Of a stretch of DNA of 19,612 nt, positions 1 through 7,500 are shown in pieces. A program made the translations under genes and the position numbers. The DNA comes from JAAUQA01 sp036351435 (lineage in GTDB: Bacteria; Pseudomonadota; Gammaproteobacteria; Competibacterales; Competibacteraceae). The stretch is taken from NCBI GenBank assembly GCA_036351435.1, contig JAZBPA010000088.1, forward strand, positions 1 through 19,612, in the 5' to 3' direction. A model generated the notes under the pieces. The model ran no database searches. It saw nothing but the letters and a program-made list of their open reading frames with translations, and was not told the DNA's origin. Position 1 is the first letter of the stretch; every line of letters starts with the position of its first letter.

Positions 1-57
1 ACTGCGGCGAGTTAGCGATTCCAGCAACAGCGCATGACGATCACGAGACAGCATCAT
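1..57 (-). CDS. Start of an unidentified gene, cut by the left window edge
   Basis: An ATG at position 57, directly followed by a second ATG, opens a frame that stays open to the window edge and gives 19 residues beginning MMLSRDRHALLLESLTRR. The start lies 19 bp downstream of the stop of the VWA gene on the same strand, with a G-rich stretch (GGACGGGG) as a possible weak ribosome binding site. The spacing suggests the last visible member of the dehydrogenase-MoxR-VWA operon. Too little is visible to name a family. Knowing this gene would help test whether the operon is a maturation module, because further accessory genes often follow MoxR/CoxE pairs. It could be chance, but the short gap and leucine/arginine-rich reading argue for a real gene. 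Confidence 0.5.
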   Translation of the reverse strand, partial: MMLSRDRHALLLESLTRRS

Positions 58-76
58 GATCTATTGCCCCGTCCGC

Positions 77-1618
77 TCATGCATGACCGGTAGTCGCCAT
101 CGAACGTCGGATCAGATCTTCGGTCACCCGGCCCAGTTGCTTGAGATTGCGCACCACCTCGGCACGATGACAGATGGGTTCGTACAAAGGCATATCTGAA
201 CTACCCAATCCCCAACTGCCACGGGGCTCGGGTGACAACCAAATCAATTGCTTGGTGCGCAGACGAATCGCTTCCAGCGCGGCAGCATTAGGCGGATTGC
301 GGTTACCCCGGCCATCGCCCAGGACGATTACCGTGGTTTGCGGGGTAACGACAGCCAAATGACGCTGACAGAAAATTTCCAAGGCCCGACCATAATTGCT
401 GTTGGCGTCAACATCCAACAACTCGCCGCTGAACACAGTGCCGATGGCTTCCGCCAGCCCCAGTTGCTCGAAGTATTGGCTGACATCGACTAAATCGCTG
501 ACGAACGCGAAGCTGCGGACTTGTTCAAACAAGGATTGCAGGCTGTACAGCAGATGCAGCATGAAGCGGGCGGTGTTGCGTACCGATAAACTGACGTCGC
601 AGATGACGACCAAGCGCGGCTTTTCGTCGCGACGGCTGGTCAACACCGGATCGAAAGGAATCCCTTCATACACCATGTTTTTGCGTAGGGTATGGGCAAT
701 GCTGATGCGTCCTCGGTTACTGACATAACGGCGATAGGAACGCGCCCCGCGCATGTGCCGACCGAGACGCCGCACAATTTCCTCCATCTCCCGCCGCTCA
801 CGCTCGCTGAAATGATAATCGTAGGCGGAAGCAACGGCCTCTTCGGGCTGAGGCTGCTGGTCGCGCTGCAAAGCCATCTCACGTTCGATATACCGCTTTA
901 ACAACTCGGGCAGATTGGCGATGATGCCGTCGATCTGGCTAGCCAGTTGGTTGACTAGACTTTCGTCAACCTCCATATTTTGCAGATCATCCAGTAATTC
1001 TTCCGCTGCATTGACCAACAAATCGGTGTCGAGCTGTTCCAGCCCTTCGCTGAAGTTCAGTTCGCCGGCCTGGGCTAGGTTCTTGACCCGCCGCACATTC
1101 ATCTGATGAGTGACCCGTTTCATCACCCGATCCAACAACCCTTTATTGCGATTCAGAATCAGATTCTGGCTCAGCGCCGATAGGGTTAGCCGATTCGGGT
1201 CCTGATGCGGATTGAAACGGGTTATCATCTGGTCAGGATCGAAATAATCGCGAATATCCACTGGCTGGCCGTGGGGATGCTCACCGTCAGGGTCAGTGAT
1301 GCCACGATCTTCCGGTTCGAATACCATCCGTTCCGGCTCTTTAGTCTCATCGTCATGATGGTGATGATCATGGCCGTGACCGTGGCCTCCCCGCTTATCG
1401 GCTGCCGGCCAATTAAAGAAAACCTCGAACAGTTCTTCGAACACCGGAATGTCGTGGATGTCTTTGACGAGCGTGCTACGCAGCACGGTACGCATGGCCT
1501 CCCGGTTATCAAAAGTGATATAGCCGAGCGCCTTAATGGCGTCGATGGATTCCGACGGCGAGATGCGTACACCGTTGCGCTTTAGCAGATAGATGAAGCG
1601 GTTGATAGAAGAATCCAT
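77..1618 (-). CDS. VWA domain protein of the CoxE/MoxR-partner type with a histidine-rich tract
   Basis: This 513-residue protein has a C-terminal von Willebrand factor A domain with a MIDAS metal site: DVSLS at residues 341-345 fits DxSxS, and the later GDG around D435 fits the distal aspartate. The N-terminal half is mostly helical and charged. Residues 79-88 hold seven histidines (HGHGHDHHHH). Immediately upstream, 8 bp away, is a MoxR-type AAA+ ATPase. Such pairs (CoxD/CoxE, NorQ/NorD, CbbQ/CbbO) are known to remodel or activate metalloenzymes, with the VWA protein acting as substrate adaptor. The likely client here is the iron-dependent dehydrogenase at the head of the operon; that is inference from order. 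The protein lacks a signal peptide and is probably cytoplasmic. Family call is confident; client is not. Confidence 0.88.
   Translation of the reverse strand: MDSSINRFIYLLKRNGVRISPSESIDAIKALGYITFDNREAMRTVLRSTLVKDIHDIPVFEELFEVFFNWPAADKRGGHGHGHDHHHHDDETKEPERMVFEPEDRGITDPDGEHPHGQPVDIRDYFDPDQMITRFNPHQDPNRLTLSALSQNLILNRNKGLLDRVMKRVTHQMNVRRVKNLAQAGELNFSEGLEQLDTDLLVNAAEELLDDLQNMEVDESLVNQLASQIDGIIANLPELLKRYIEREMALQRDQQPQPEEAVASAYDYHFSERERREMEEIVRRLGRHMRGARSYRRYVSNRGRISIAHTLRKNMVYEGIPFDPVLTSRRDEKPRLVVICDVSLSVRNTARFMLHLLYSLQSLFEQVRSFAFVSDLVDVSQYFEQLGLAEAIGTVFSGELLDVDANSNYGRALEIFCQRHLAVVTPQTTVIVLGDGRGNRNPPNAAALEAIRLRTKQLIWLSPEPRGSWGLGSSDMPLYEPICHRAEVVRNLKQLGRVTEDLIRRSMATTGHA
1349..1390 (-). repeat. Histidine-codon tract in the VWA gene
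   Basis: A low-complexity run of CAT/CAC codons, seen as atg/gtg triplets on the plus strand, encodes residues 77-90 of the VWA protein with seven histidines alternating with Gly or Asp. It sits between the N-terminal helical region and an acidic linker. Mixed CAT and CAC use argues against simple recent slippage. Confidence 0.85.
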
Positions 1619-1626
1619 GATCGGGT

Positions 1627-2760
1627 TCAGCTGCGACCGCGATAGGTCGTGAAGTAGGTCTCCGTGTGTTCCCGTTTCAGATCTTCCATTTCGCCGCGAT
1701 CGGGTTCAGCGGCCTTCAACGGAGGGCGCAGCGGATTATCATGGTGATGATGATCATGGTCATGACTATGCCCGTGACCATGATGGTGATGATGGCCATG
1801 CTCGTGGCTGTGCCCGTGGCCATGTAGATCATGAACATGAATGGGATCATGCACACCGCCCAGTATCCATTCCAGTTGCTCACTTACCCGCGTCGTATCA
1901 CGGTCATACTTGACTAGCAGTTGCAGGGTTTCCTCAATCAACTCACGATTTATGGCGTCAGCGTTCAACAGCACCAGCGCTTGCGCCCAATCCAGGGTTT
2001 CGCTGATGCTCGGGGCTTTACGCAAATCCATAGCACGCATCCGCCGAATCACATTGACCACCTGAGCAGCCAAGGTTTCCTGAATATCCGGCACCTTGAG
2101 ACGAACGATTTCCAGTTCCCGTCCTTCGTCCGGGTAGTCAATGAACAGATGCAGACAGCGTCGTTTCAACGCATCGCTGAGATCACGAGTGTTGTTGCTG
2201 GTAATGATGACGCACGGTGGTGTGGTCGCTTTGATGGTACCGATTTCCGGTACGCTGACCTGGAAATCACTCAATACTTCTAGCAGGAACGCTTCGAACT
2301 GTTCCTCGGCACGGTCAATTTCGTCAATCAGCAACACCACCGGTTCAGGTGAACTGATGGCCTGAAGAATGGGTCGGCGGACGATGAAATGTTCGGAGAA
2401 GAATACATCTTCGTGCTGGCGCAGTTGTTCAACGGCGTCGCGTAGATCGTCCACACCTTCGAAAAATCTGCCGATCTTGTCGCGCAAAATCTGGGTGTAG
2501 AGCAGTTGCTTACCGTATTCCCACTCGTACAGTGCCCGCGTCTCGTCGAGTCCGCCATAACACTGCAGGCGGATCAATTCGCGATCCAGCGATTGGGACA
2601 ATACTTTGGCTAATTCGGTTTTGCCCACCCCGGCGGGGCCCTCAATGAGTATGGGCTTATTCATTTTGAGGGCGAGAAAAGCGACGGTGGCGAGCTTGCG
2701 ATCACAAATATACTGTTGCGCACGCAATTGCTCGATCGTCTGTTCGATCGATTCAAACAT
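1627..2760 (-). CDS. MoxR-family AAA+ ATPase with a histidine-rich C-terminal region
   Basis: The start is taken as the ATG at 2760, because AGGAG lies 7 bp before it; an in-frame ATG 15 codons upstream lacks such a site. The resulting 377-residue protein shows Walker A GPAGVGKTE at 41-49, Walker B LLIDEIDRAE at 143-152, a sensor-1 TSNN at 187-190 and a likely arginine finger near ALKRR at 197-201, the MoxR order. Residues 308-340 contain 20 histidines alternating with Gly, Ser and Asp, beyond the usual C-terminal helical lid. MoxR ATPases work with VWA partners in enzyme maturation, and the partner follows 8 bp downstream. The histidine tail could bind Ni, Zn, Fe or Cu and is uncommon for the family as I know it. 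The dehydrogenase upstream is the presumed client. Confidence 0.9.
   Translation of the reverse strand: MFESIEQTIEQLRAQQYICDRKLATVAFLALKMNKPILIEGPAGVGKTELAKVLSQSLDRELIRLQCYGGLDETRALYEWEYGKQLLYTQILRDKIGRFFEGVDDLRDAVEQLRQHEDVFFSEHFIVRRPILQAISSPEPVVLLIDEIDRAEEQFEAFLLEVLSDFQVSVPEIGTIKATTPPCVIITSNNTRDLSDALKRRCLHLFIDYPDEGRELEIVRLKVPDIQETLAAQVVNVIRRMRAMDLRKAPSISETLDWAQALVLLNADAINRELIEETLQLLVKYDRDTTRVSEQLEWILGGVHDPIHVHDLHGHGHSHEHGHHHHHGHGHSHDHDHHHHDNPLRPPLKAAEPDRGEMEDLKREHTETYFTTYRGRS
1741..1839 (-). repeat. Histidine-codon tract in the MoxR gene
   Basis: About 100 bp of near-repetitive CAT/CAC codons encode residues 308-340 of the ATPase, with 20 histidines in 33 residues. A few more histidines precede it (VHDPIH). 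The repeat is imperfect at codon level, so the tract seems maintained rather than freshly expanded. Confidence 0.9.
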
Positions 2761-2775
2761 AATCCAGCTCCTGCC
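2753..2775 (-). promoter_or_regulatory. Ribosome binding site deciding the moxR start
   Basis: On the minus strand AGGAGCTGGATT immediately precedes the ATG at 2760, giving a Shine-Dalgarno core with 7 bp spacing. The longer in-frame start at 2805 has no comparable site, so the 15 extra N-terminal residues are probably not translated. Confidence 0.7.
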
Positions 2776-2824
2776 CGGGCCCGACAGGAAACCCGTCGAG
2801 CCCAAAGCGTGTGGTGATTACGGG

Positions 2825-2846
2825 GCTGATCGGTTACCCGATCAGC
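2825..2846 (-). other. Perfect 9-bp stem-loop between the dehydrogenase and moxR genes
   Basis: GCTGATCGG and CCGATCAGC form a perfect 9-bp inverted repeat around the 4-nt loop TTAC. It lies in the 117-bp gap between the dehydrogenase stop and the moxR start. No T run follows on either strand, so it is not a standard intrinsic terminator. It may protect the 3' end of the dehydrogenase message or lower readthrough into the accessory genes, which would make sense if the enzyme is needed in much larger amounts than its helpers. The role is inferred. Confidence 0.5.
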
Positions 2847-2877
2847 TCAGTAGTAAAGATAGTGGAGCTAAATCAAT

Positions 2878-4143
2878 TTAGTAGTAGGAGCCGGTCAAAG
2901 CATGTCGAACCGTCGGCAACACCGCCTCATAGGTGACTTCGCGGGCGTTGCCCGGAGTCGAACCGTCACCCAGCAGATGTTTGGCGATCCGTTCGGCATC
3001 CCGTTCATCACCGATGATCTTACTACCGCCCCATTCGGCGTATTTGCCTAAGCCCATGCGTGACTTGGTATACGACGGGGTACTGGCGAAGTTGGGGGGG
3101 ATACCGACGTCTTTACTCAGCCGGATGGCCGCTTCCAGAGCACGATCAGCCGCTGCTACATCAGTCAGGCCGTCAACGTTCTCGCCCATTGCCCGGGCAA
3201 TGTCGCGGAACCGTTTGTAGTTGGTCGGCAAGTTATATTCCCAAACCCGGGGTAGCCCGATGGCATTATTCAAGCCGTGGTGGGAATCATAGTAGGCGCT
3301 GACCGCATGAGACATCGCGTGGATGATGCCCAAACCGCCGCTATTAAAGGACTGTGCAGCCATATAAGAGGCATACATCATGTTGTAGCGCGCTTCATAG
3401 TTCAGCGGCTCATACACGGTGCGACGCAGATTCTGTGCAGTGACTTCGATAACCTTGAGCGCACTGCCCAAGCTGGGGAGAAAGTCGATGCGCGACACAT
3501 AGGGTTCGGAGGCATGAGCCAACACGTCGAAACCGCAAAATGCGGTCAGGTCCTGCGGCATGGAGAAAAACAACACCGGATCGTTGATGCCCAAGGTGAC
3601 CGGGCAATTATCATCGAAACCCAACCATTTGTAGGGTGCTTTTTCCGAAGTGGTATCAGTGATTACATAGGCCCAACTGGTTTCCGATCCGGTGCCTGCC
3701 GTGGTATTGATGGCGATATGCGGGGGATTGTCTGGGTTCTCGGATTTATTAAACCCGTCAAACTCGTTGATATTACGTCCGTCATGGGCGACGACAATAC
3801 GCGCCCCTTTTGCCGCGTCGGTAACGCTACCGCCGCCGACCGAAATGAAGCTGTCACATTTTTCTTTGGTATACAGATCAGCCATTTCCATGCAGTTGTA
3901 ATCTTTGGGATTAGACTCAATCTTGTCGTATAACACGACATCCACACCCTGATATTTCACCTTGCCAATGATGTCATCGACGATACCTGTTCCCCGCAGT
4001 CCAGAAGTGGCGAGCAGAGAACGTTTGAAACCGAGTTTCTTGGCTTCAACGCCAACCATTTCGTAGGCGCCTGGACCTAAGATGCCGCGCGGCATACGGT
4101 GAAATTCTTTAATGGGAAATTGCCAGAGTCGTTCTGCTTCCAT
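2878..4143 (-). CDS. Iron-containing alcohol dehydrogenase, Mno-type (NDMA-dependent methanol dehydrogenase-like)
   Basis: This 421-residue protein is a group III iron-dependent alcohol dehydrogenase. GGGSVTDAAK at 103-112 is the dinucleotide-binding signature, and the metal ligands are all present: D206, H210, H275 and H289. It is about 40 residues longer than common family members and, from memory, matches actinobacterial NDMA-dependent methanol dehydrogenase (Mno/Mdo) closely, including FPIKEFH near the start and GLRGTGI and ESNPKDYN further on. Those enzymes hold NADP(H) tightly and pass electrons to a separate acceptor instead of releasing NADH. The ATG follows AAGGGGTG at 7 bp. A MoxR/VWA pair follows in the same direction. 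Substrate is probably methanol or another short alcohol; it cannot be settled here. Confidence 0.9.
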   Translation of the reverse strand: MEAERLWQFPIKEFHRMPRGILGPGAYEMVGVEAKKLGFKRSLLATSGLRGTGIVDDIIGKVKYQGVDVVLYDKIESNPKDYNCMEMADLYTKEKCDSFISVGGGSVTDAAKGARIVVAHDGRNINEFDGFNKSENPDNPPHIAINTTAGTGSETSWAYVITDTTSEKAPYKWLGFDDNCPVTLGINDPVLFFSMPQDLTAFCGFDVLAHASEPYVSRIDFLPSLGSALKVIEVTAQNLRRTVYEPLNYEARYNMMYASYMAAQSFNSGGLGIIHAMSHAVSAYYDSHHGLNNAIGLPRVWEYNLPTNYKRFRDIARAMGENVDGLTDVAAADRALEAAIRLSKDVGIPPNFASTPSYTKSRMGLGKYAEWGGSKIIGDERDAERIAKHLLGDGSTPGNAREVTYEAVLPTVRHALTGSYY

Positions 4144-4193
4144 CGTGTCACCCCTTTGGTTTTTTCTGGATGGTTAATTGGCCAACTTGCGTT

Positions 4194-4208
4194 ACCTGGA
4201 AACCAGGT
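4194..4208. promoter_or_regulatory. Palindrome upstream of the dehydrogenase, possible operator
   Basis: ACCTGG-AAA-CCAGGT is a perfect 6-bp inverted repeat with a 3-bp spacer, centred about 58 bp before the dehydrogenase ATG. It could be a repressor or activator site or a small hairpin in the leader RNA. No regulator gene is in the window to match it. Confidence 0.3.
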
Positions 4209-4255
4209 CTACGTGCTTTGGCTTGCATTTTTTTTAATAAGCACTGGCTGGAGTG

Positions 4256-4271
4256 GGCAAAAACTGCGCCT
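4256..4271 (-). promoter_or_regulatory. Weak sigma-54-like -24/-12 element for the dehydrogenase operon
   Basis: On the minus strand AGGCGCAGTTTTTGCC contains the GG-N10-GC core with TTGC at the -12 box, about 115-130 bp before the dehydrogenase ATG. It matches only part of the -24 box (GGC and C). A GG-N8-TTGC match arises by chance in roughly 7-10% of regions this size, so support is modest. Confidence 0.28.
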
Positions 4272-4381
4272 ATCTGGTGCCTTATCGAAATAGACTAGGC
4301 AAAACCCTATTCTTAAAGGGAAAAAATCTGCGTTCGATTGGATGGCTGGTACTGACACTCACCTATCAGGCTGACGGTGTT

Positions 4382-4405
4382 AAAAAAGTGTTACAGGGCT
4401 GTAAC
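4382..4405 (-). terminator. Hairpin plus T6 run, likely intrinsic terminator of the rhs operon
   Basis: On the minus strand GTTACAG-CC-CTGTAAC is followed by AC and then six T residues, about 107 bp after the rhs stop. Opening the inner pair gives a 6-bp stem with a 4-nt loop. The stem is AT-rich and therefore weak. The same perfect palindrome could instead be an upstream activator site for the dehydrogenase, as it lies about 120-135 bp upstream of the sigma-54-like element. Confidence 0.45.
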
Positions 4406-4511
4406 GAATGCGGGACGCTGTAGCTTGCCGGGTTAACGGCGATCAGGCGGATCGTTCTCCAAAAAGCTGGAGTAGCACAATGCAGTGACTTGGAGGTTTA
4501 TCTGTATTTCG

Positions 4512-7500
4512 TTAATAACCGGCCTTGGCAAGTTCCTGTGCGACAAATTTATCTTCATCTGCTAATTCATCCGCATCGGCTTTTTTCATCTCTTCGGGAT
4601 GCCATTTCTCGCGAGGAAGTTCATCCCATTTTCGTTCAGCAGGTAATTTGGGTGGTCCGTCGAAGCCGTCGTCAACGACGTTCTCGCTCAGTTTTGTGCC
4701 GTACCAACGCATTCCCTTTTCCAAATCTTCTCGGCTATCGAACACAGCCAAGCCCTCATTTTCTTTGATGTCTTTCATGAATCGCGCGTTGGGATCGTCA
4801 CCGTTGCTTGCCCGGATAATATCCTGGTTGACATCCGAGCCAAACCGGCTGCCTTCAGGGGTGAATTGCTCATAGGTGGGATCGAACATGAAGAATTTGC
4901 CTTCCTTGGTCTGTCCGACCACGATGGTGTGCTGATGCTCCAGATTAGCGCCCACCGCTCCCCCTAAACCGAGTTTCTCCAAGCGGGGCAATAACTGCTC
5001 TGCTGATTTGCCGCACCAGCCTTGATAAATACCATTGCCATCTTTTCTGACATCGCGATCAATGACCTGCTTGCTGATCTTGCTAAGGTATTGCAACGTA
5101 GCCAGGTTAGGGCGTTCACGGGTATCCAAGTCCATTTTCAGCGAGAGTTTTTTAATACTCCTTCGCAAAGGGTTGACTCTGCTTCGCTGTCGGGGCACAA
5201 CCCGGCTATCGGAACCGCTTTCGCTCGATTGTCCCTGGTTTTGCTGCTTGGGCGGCGTCGCGCCACCGGGACAACGGGCGGTATCGCCGCGCAAATCGAC
5301 CTGTTTTAAAGGGTTTTCGGTGTAAGCGTAGAGGTTAATGCCGCCGCTAATGTCCAAGGGGTCGGGTTGTAAGTAACGGCCCAGTTCGGGACTGTAGTAG
5401 CGCAGCCGGTTGTAATGCAGGCCGGTTTCAGCATCGAAATAATGGCCGGGAAAACGCAACGGCATATCAATTCCCGCGTTGCCATTGATATGCGCTCGTC
5501 CGTAAGGCTCCAAGCGAGCTTGCCAGACCAACTCACCTTGTTGCTCTTCGACCCGGATCGGTGCGCCGAGGTGATTGGAAAACAAGAAATAGCGTTGGCC
5601 GGACTCGGGATCGGCATCAAGGTCGTTGTATTCCATGAACATGAACGGTGTCATGGCGAAGGCATCGGCGTAGATATAGATTCGTAATCGGCCATCGTCA
5701 CGCAGTTCGGCGGCGAGTCGGTCGCTGTCCCAATAAAACGTAACCCGCTGCCCGTTGAAGGATTTGTCGATACGCCGCCCGAGTGGATCATAGCTAGCGG
5801 TGAAAACACCCTCGGGCATTTCACAACGCACCAGCATATCGCGGGAGTCGTAGCTATAGCGGTGCGGGCCATGCTCGTCCTGGCGTGCCGCTATACTTTG
5901 TCTGGAATTGTATTCGATGCTTGCGCCATTAGCGGCGCACAGGCGATTACCTTTGCCTAGTGTTACCTCGCTTAAATCGGGTTGATTCAGAAGATTGCCG
6001 GCTGCATCGTAAGCAAAAGACTCTACTTGGCCGTTGTGATGAAGCGCACGGCGCAGGCGATGAGCCAAATCATACTCATAACTGACGTTTTCGCCGGTGC
6101 TATCTTCCACTTGCACGAGATCACCTTCGCCGGAGTAGCGGTAGCGGCGTGACCAAGTACCGTGTCGAACTCCGGTGACGACTTTAGCTAGGCAACGCCC
6201 GTTGGGATCGTATTGCGTGTATTCCGCACTACCGTTAGACAATTCGCGATGAATTAGGCCGTTGCCGGGAAAACGCAGCACCTGTTTCTGACCGCCGGGA
6301 TCGGTAATGGTCAGTGGCCTCTCAGGTGATTGGTCGTAACGGATGGTGAACCGATTCAATACCGTGCTTTCGAGCAGTTTGCCCGGCGCAGTAAATCGGT
6401 GTCTCACCCCCAGGCCGTCACGCTCATCGCAGATGCGGTTCTCGAACAGGTCATAGTCGAAGACAATCTTGTGCTGGTCAGTCGCTACGCTGGCGTAGTG
6501 GCCCTGCGGCGTATAGGTGAAGCGGTGAGTTTCGCCCGAAGCCAGGCAACGTTCCACCGGCAAATTGTGCTTGCCGATTTTAAACTGCAGCAGGCTATTG
6601 CCATCGCCGTCCAGTTTTTCGAGCAAATTATCCGCCGCATCGTAGCGGTACTCTTCCTCGGCTACTCCGTTGCGGCGTATTTTGCGTAAACGGTCTTTCT
6701 CATCGTAAAGGTATTCGCTAACCGTGCCACCGGGATCTTGGACCTGGGACAGCTGGCCTGAGCGGGTATAACGATAAGCAACGCTATGACCGAGCGGGTC
6801 GGTCTCGCGCAGGCGCAAATTCCAGGAGCCGTACTGAAAATCGTACCCTGCGCCATCGTGATCACGGTAACGCACGGTGTTGCCGACGGCGTCGTAACGC
6901 CAAAGCCGGGGTGATCCGTCGATGCCTAATTGTTTGATCAGCAACCCAGCCGCATTGTAAACCTGCTTGGGCTCATTATTGCCTGATGTCGTTCTGAACG
7001 CCTGGTAAACGGCTGCGGGTAGCGACTGAAACTCCTGGCTCGACGGTAGGGTGATGTGTTCAGCGGATAACAGATCGCCGTATTCCCATTGCAGGGGTTG
7101 GTTAGGAACACGGTGCTGTTCCTGATCAGGCCGGGTAGGGCCATCCGGGTCGTCGGAAAACCAACCTAGCGCCGAAGTTTTTCCGCTGAACCCACCTAAG
7201 TCATCGTACACCCACTCGGTCGCGTACCCATTCGGATCAGTGTCTTGAATGACTCGGCTTTGTTCGTCAAGGGTGAAGGCTTGTATGCTGCCTTCGGGGC
7301 CAGTGATTCGCGTGAGCACACCGTTGTCATCGTAATCGTAGAGCCAGCGGCCGCCGTTGGCATGGGTGACGATGGTACGTTTTTCTAACACGCGGTACTC
7401 TAGGCAAGTATTCAGAAAGCCATCTTCACCGTGCGAGCGCACACATCGGCCGTCGTCGTCATATATAAAATGAAAGGTATAACCCCGCTGATCGGTTTTG

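Larger units (their letters stand above)
4144..4511. other. Gene-free leader between rhs and the dehydrogenase gene
   Basis: This 368-bp stretch separates the rhs stop from the dehydrogenase start, both on the minus strand. It holds a GTTACAG/CTGTAAC hairpin with a T run, a weak GG-N10-GC element, and an ACCTGG/CCAGGT palindrome close to the dehydrogenase start. No minus-strand reading frame of useful length is present, so no toxin immunity gene follows rhs here. Confidence 0.7.

Noticed and set aside
1205..1585. Long plus-strand frame with many Met/Val residues opposite the VWA gene
   Set aside because: It is a shadow of the opposite strand; the histidine codons read as Met/Val on the other strand.
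1741..1839. The histidine-codon run as a sequencing or assembly artefact
   Set aside because: The frame stays open on both sides, codons are mixed CAT/CAC, and the partner gene has a similar tract, so it is more likely genuine.
4099..4293. 64-codon plus-strand frame overlapping the dehydrogenase start
   Set aside because: It is antisense to the start of a certain gene, and I saw no reason to prefer it over the known gene. It is also on the wrong strand to be the missing Rhs immunity gene in the usual arrangement.
4457..4473. CTCCA/TGGAG hairpin as terminator of rhs
   Set aside because: The stem is only 5 bp and no T run follows on the minus strand; the hairpin at 4390-4405 is a better candidate.
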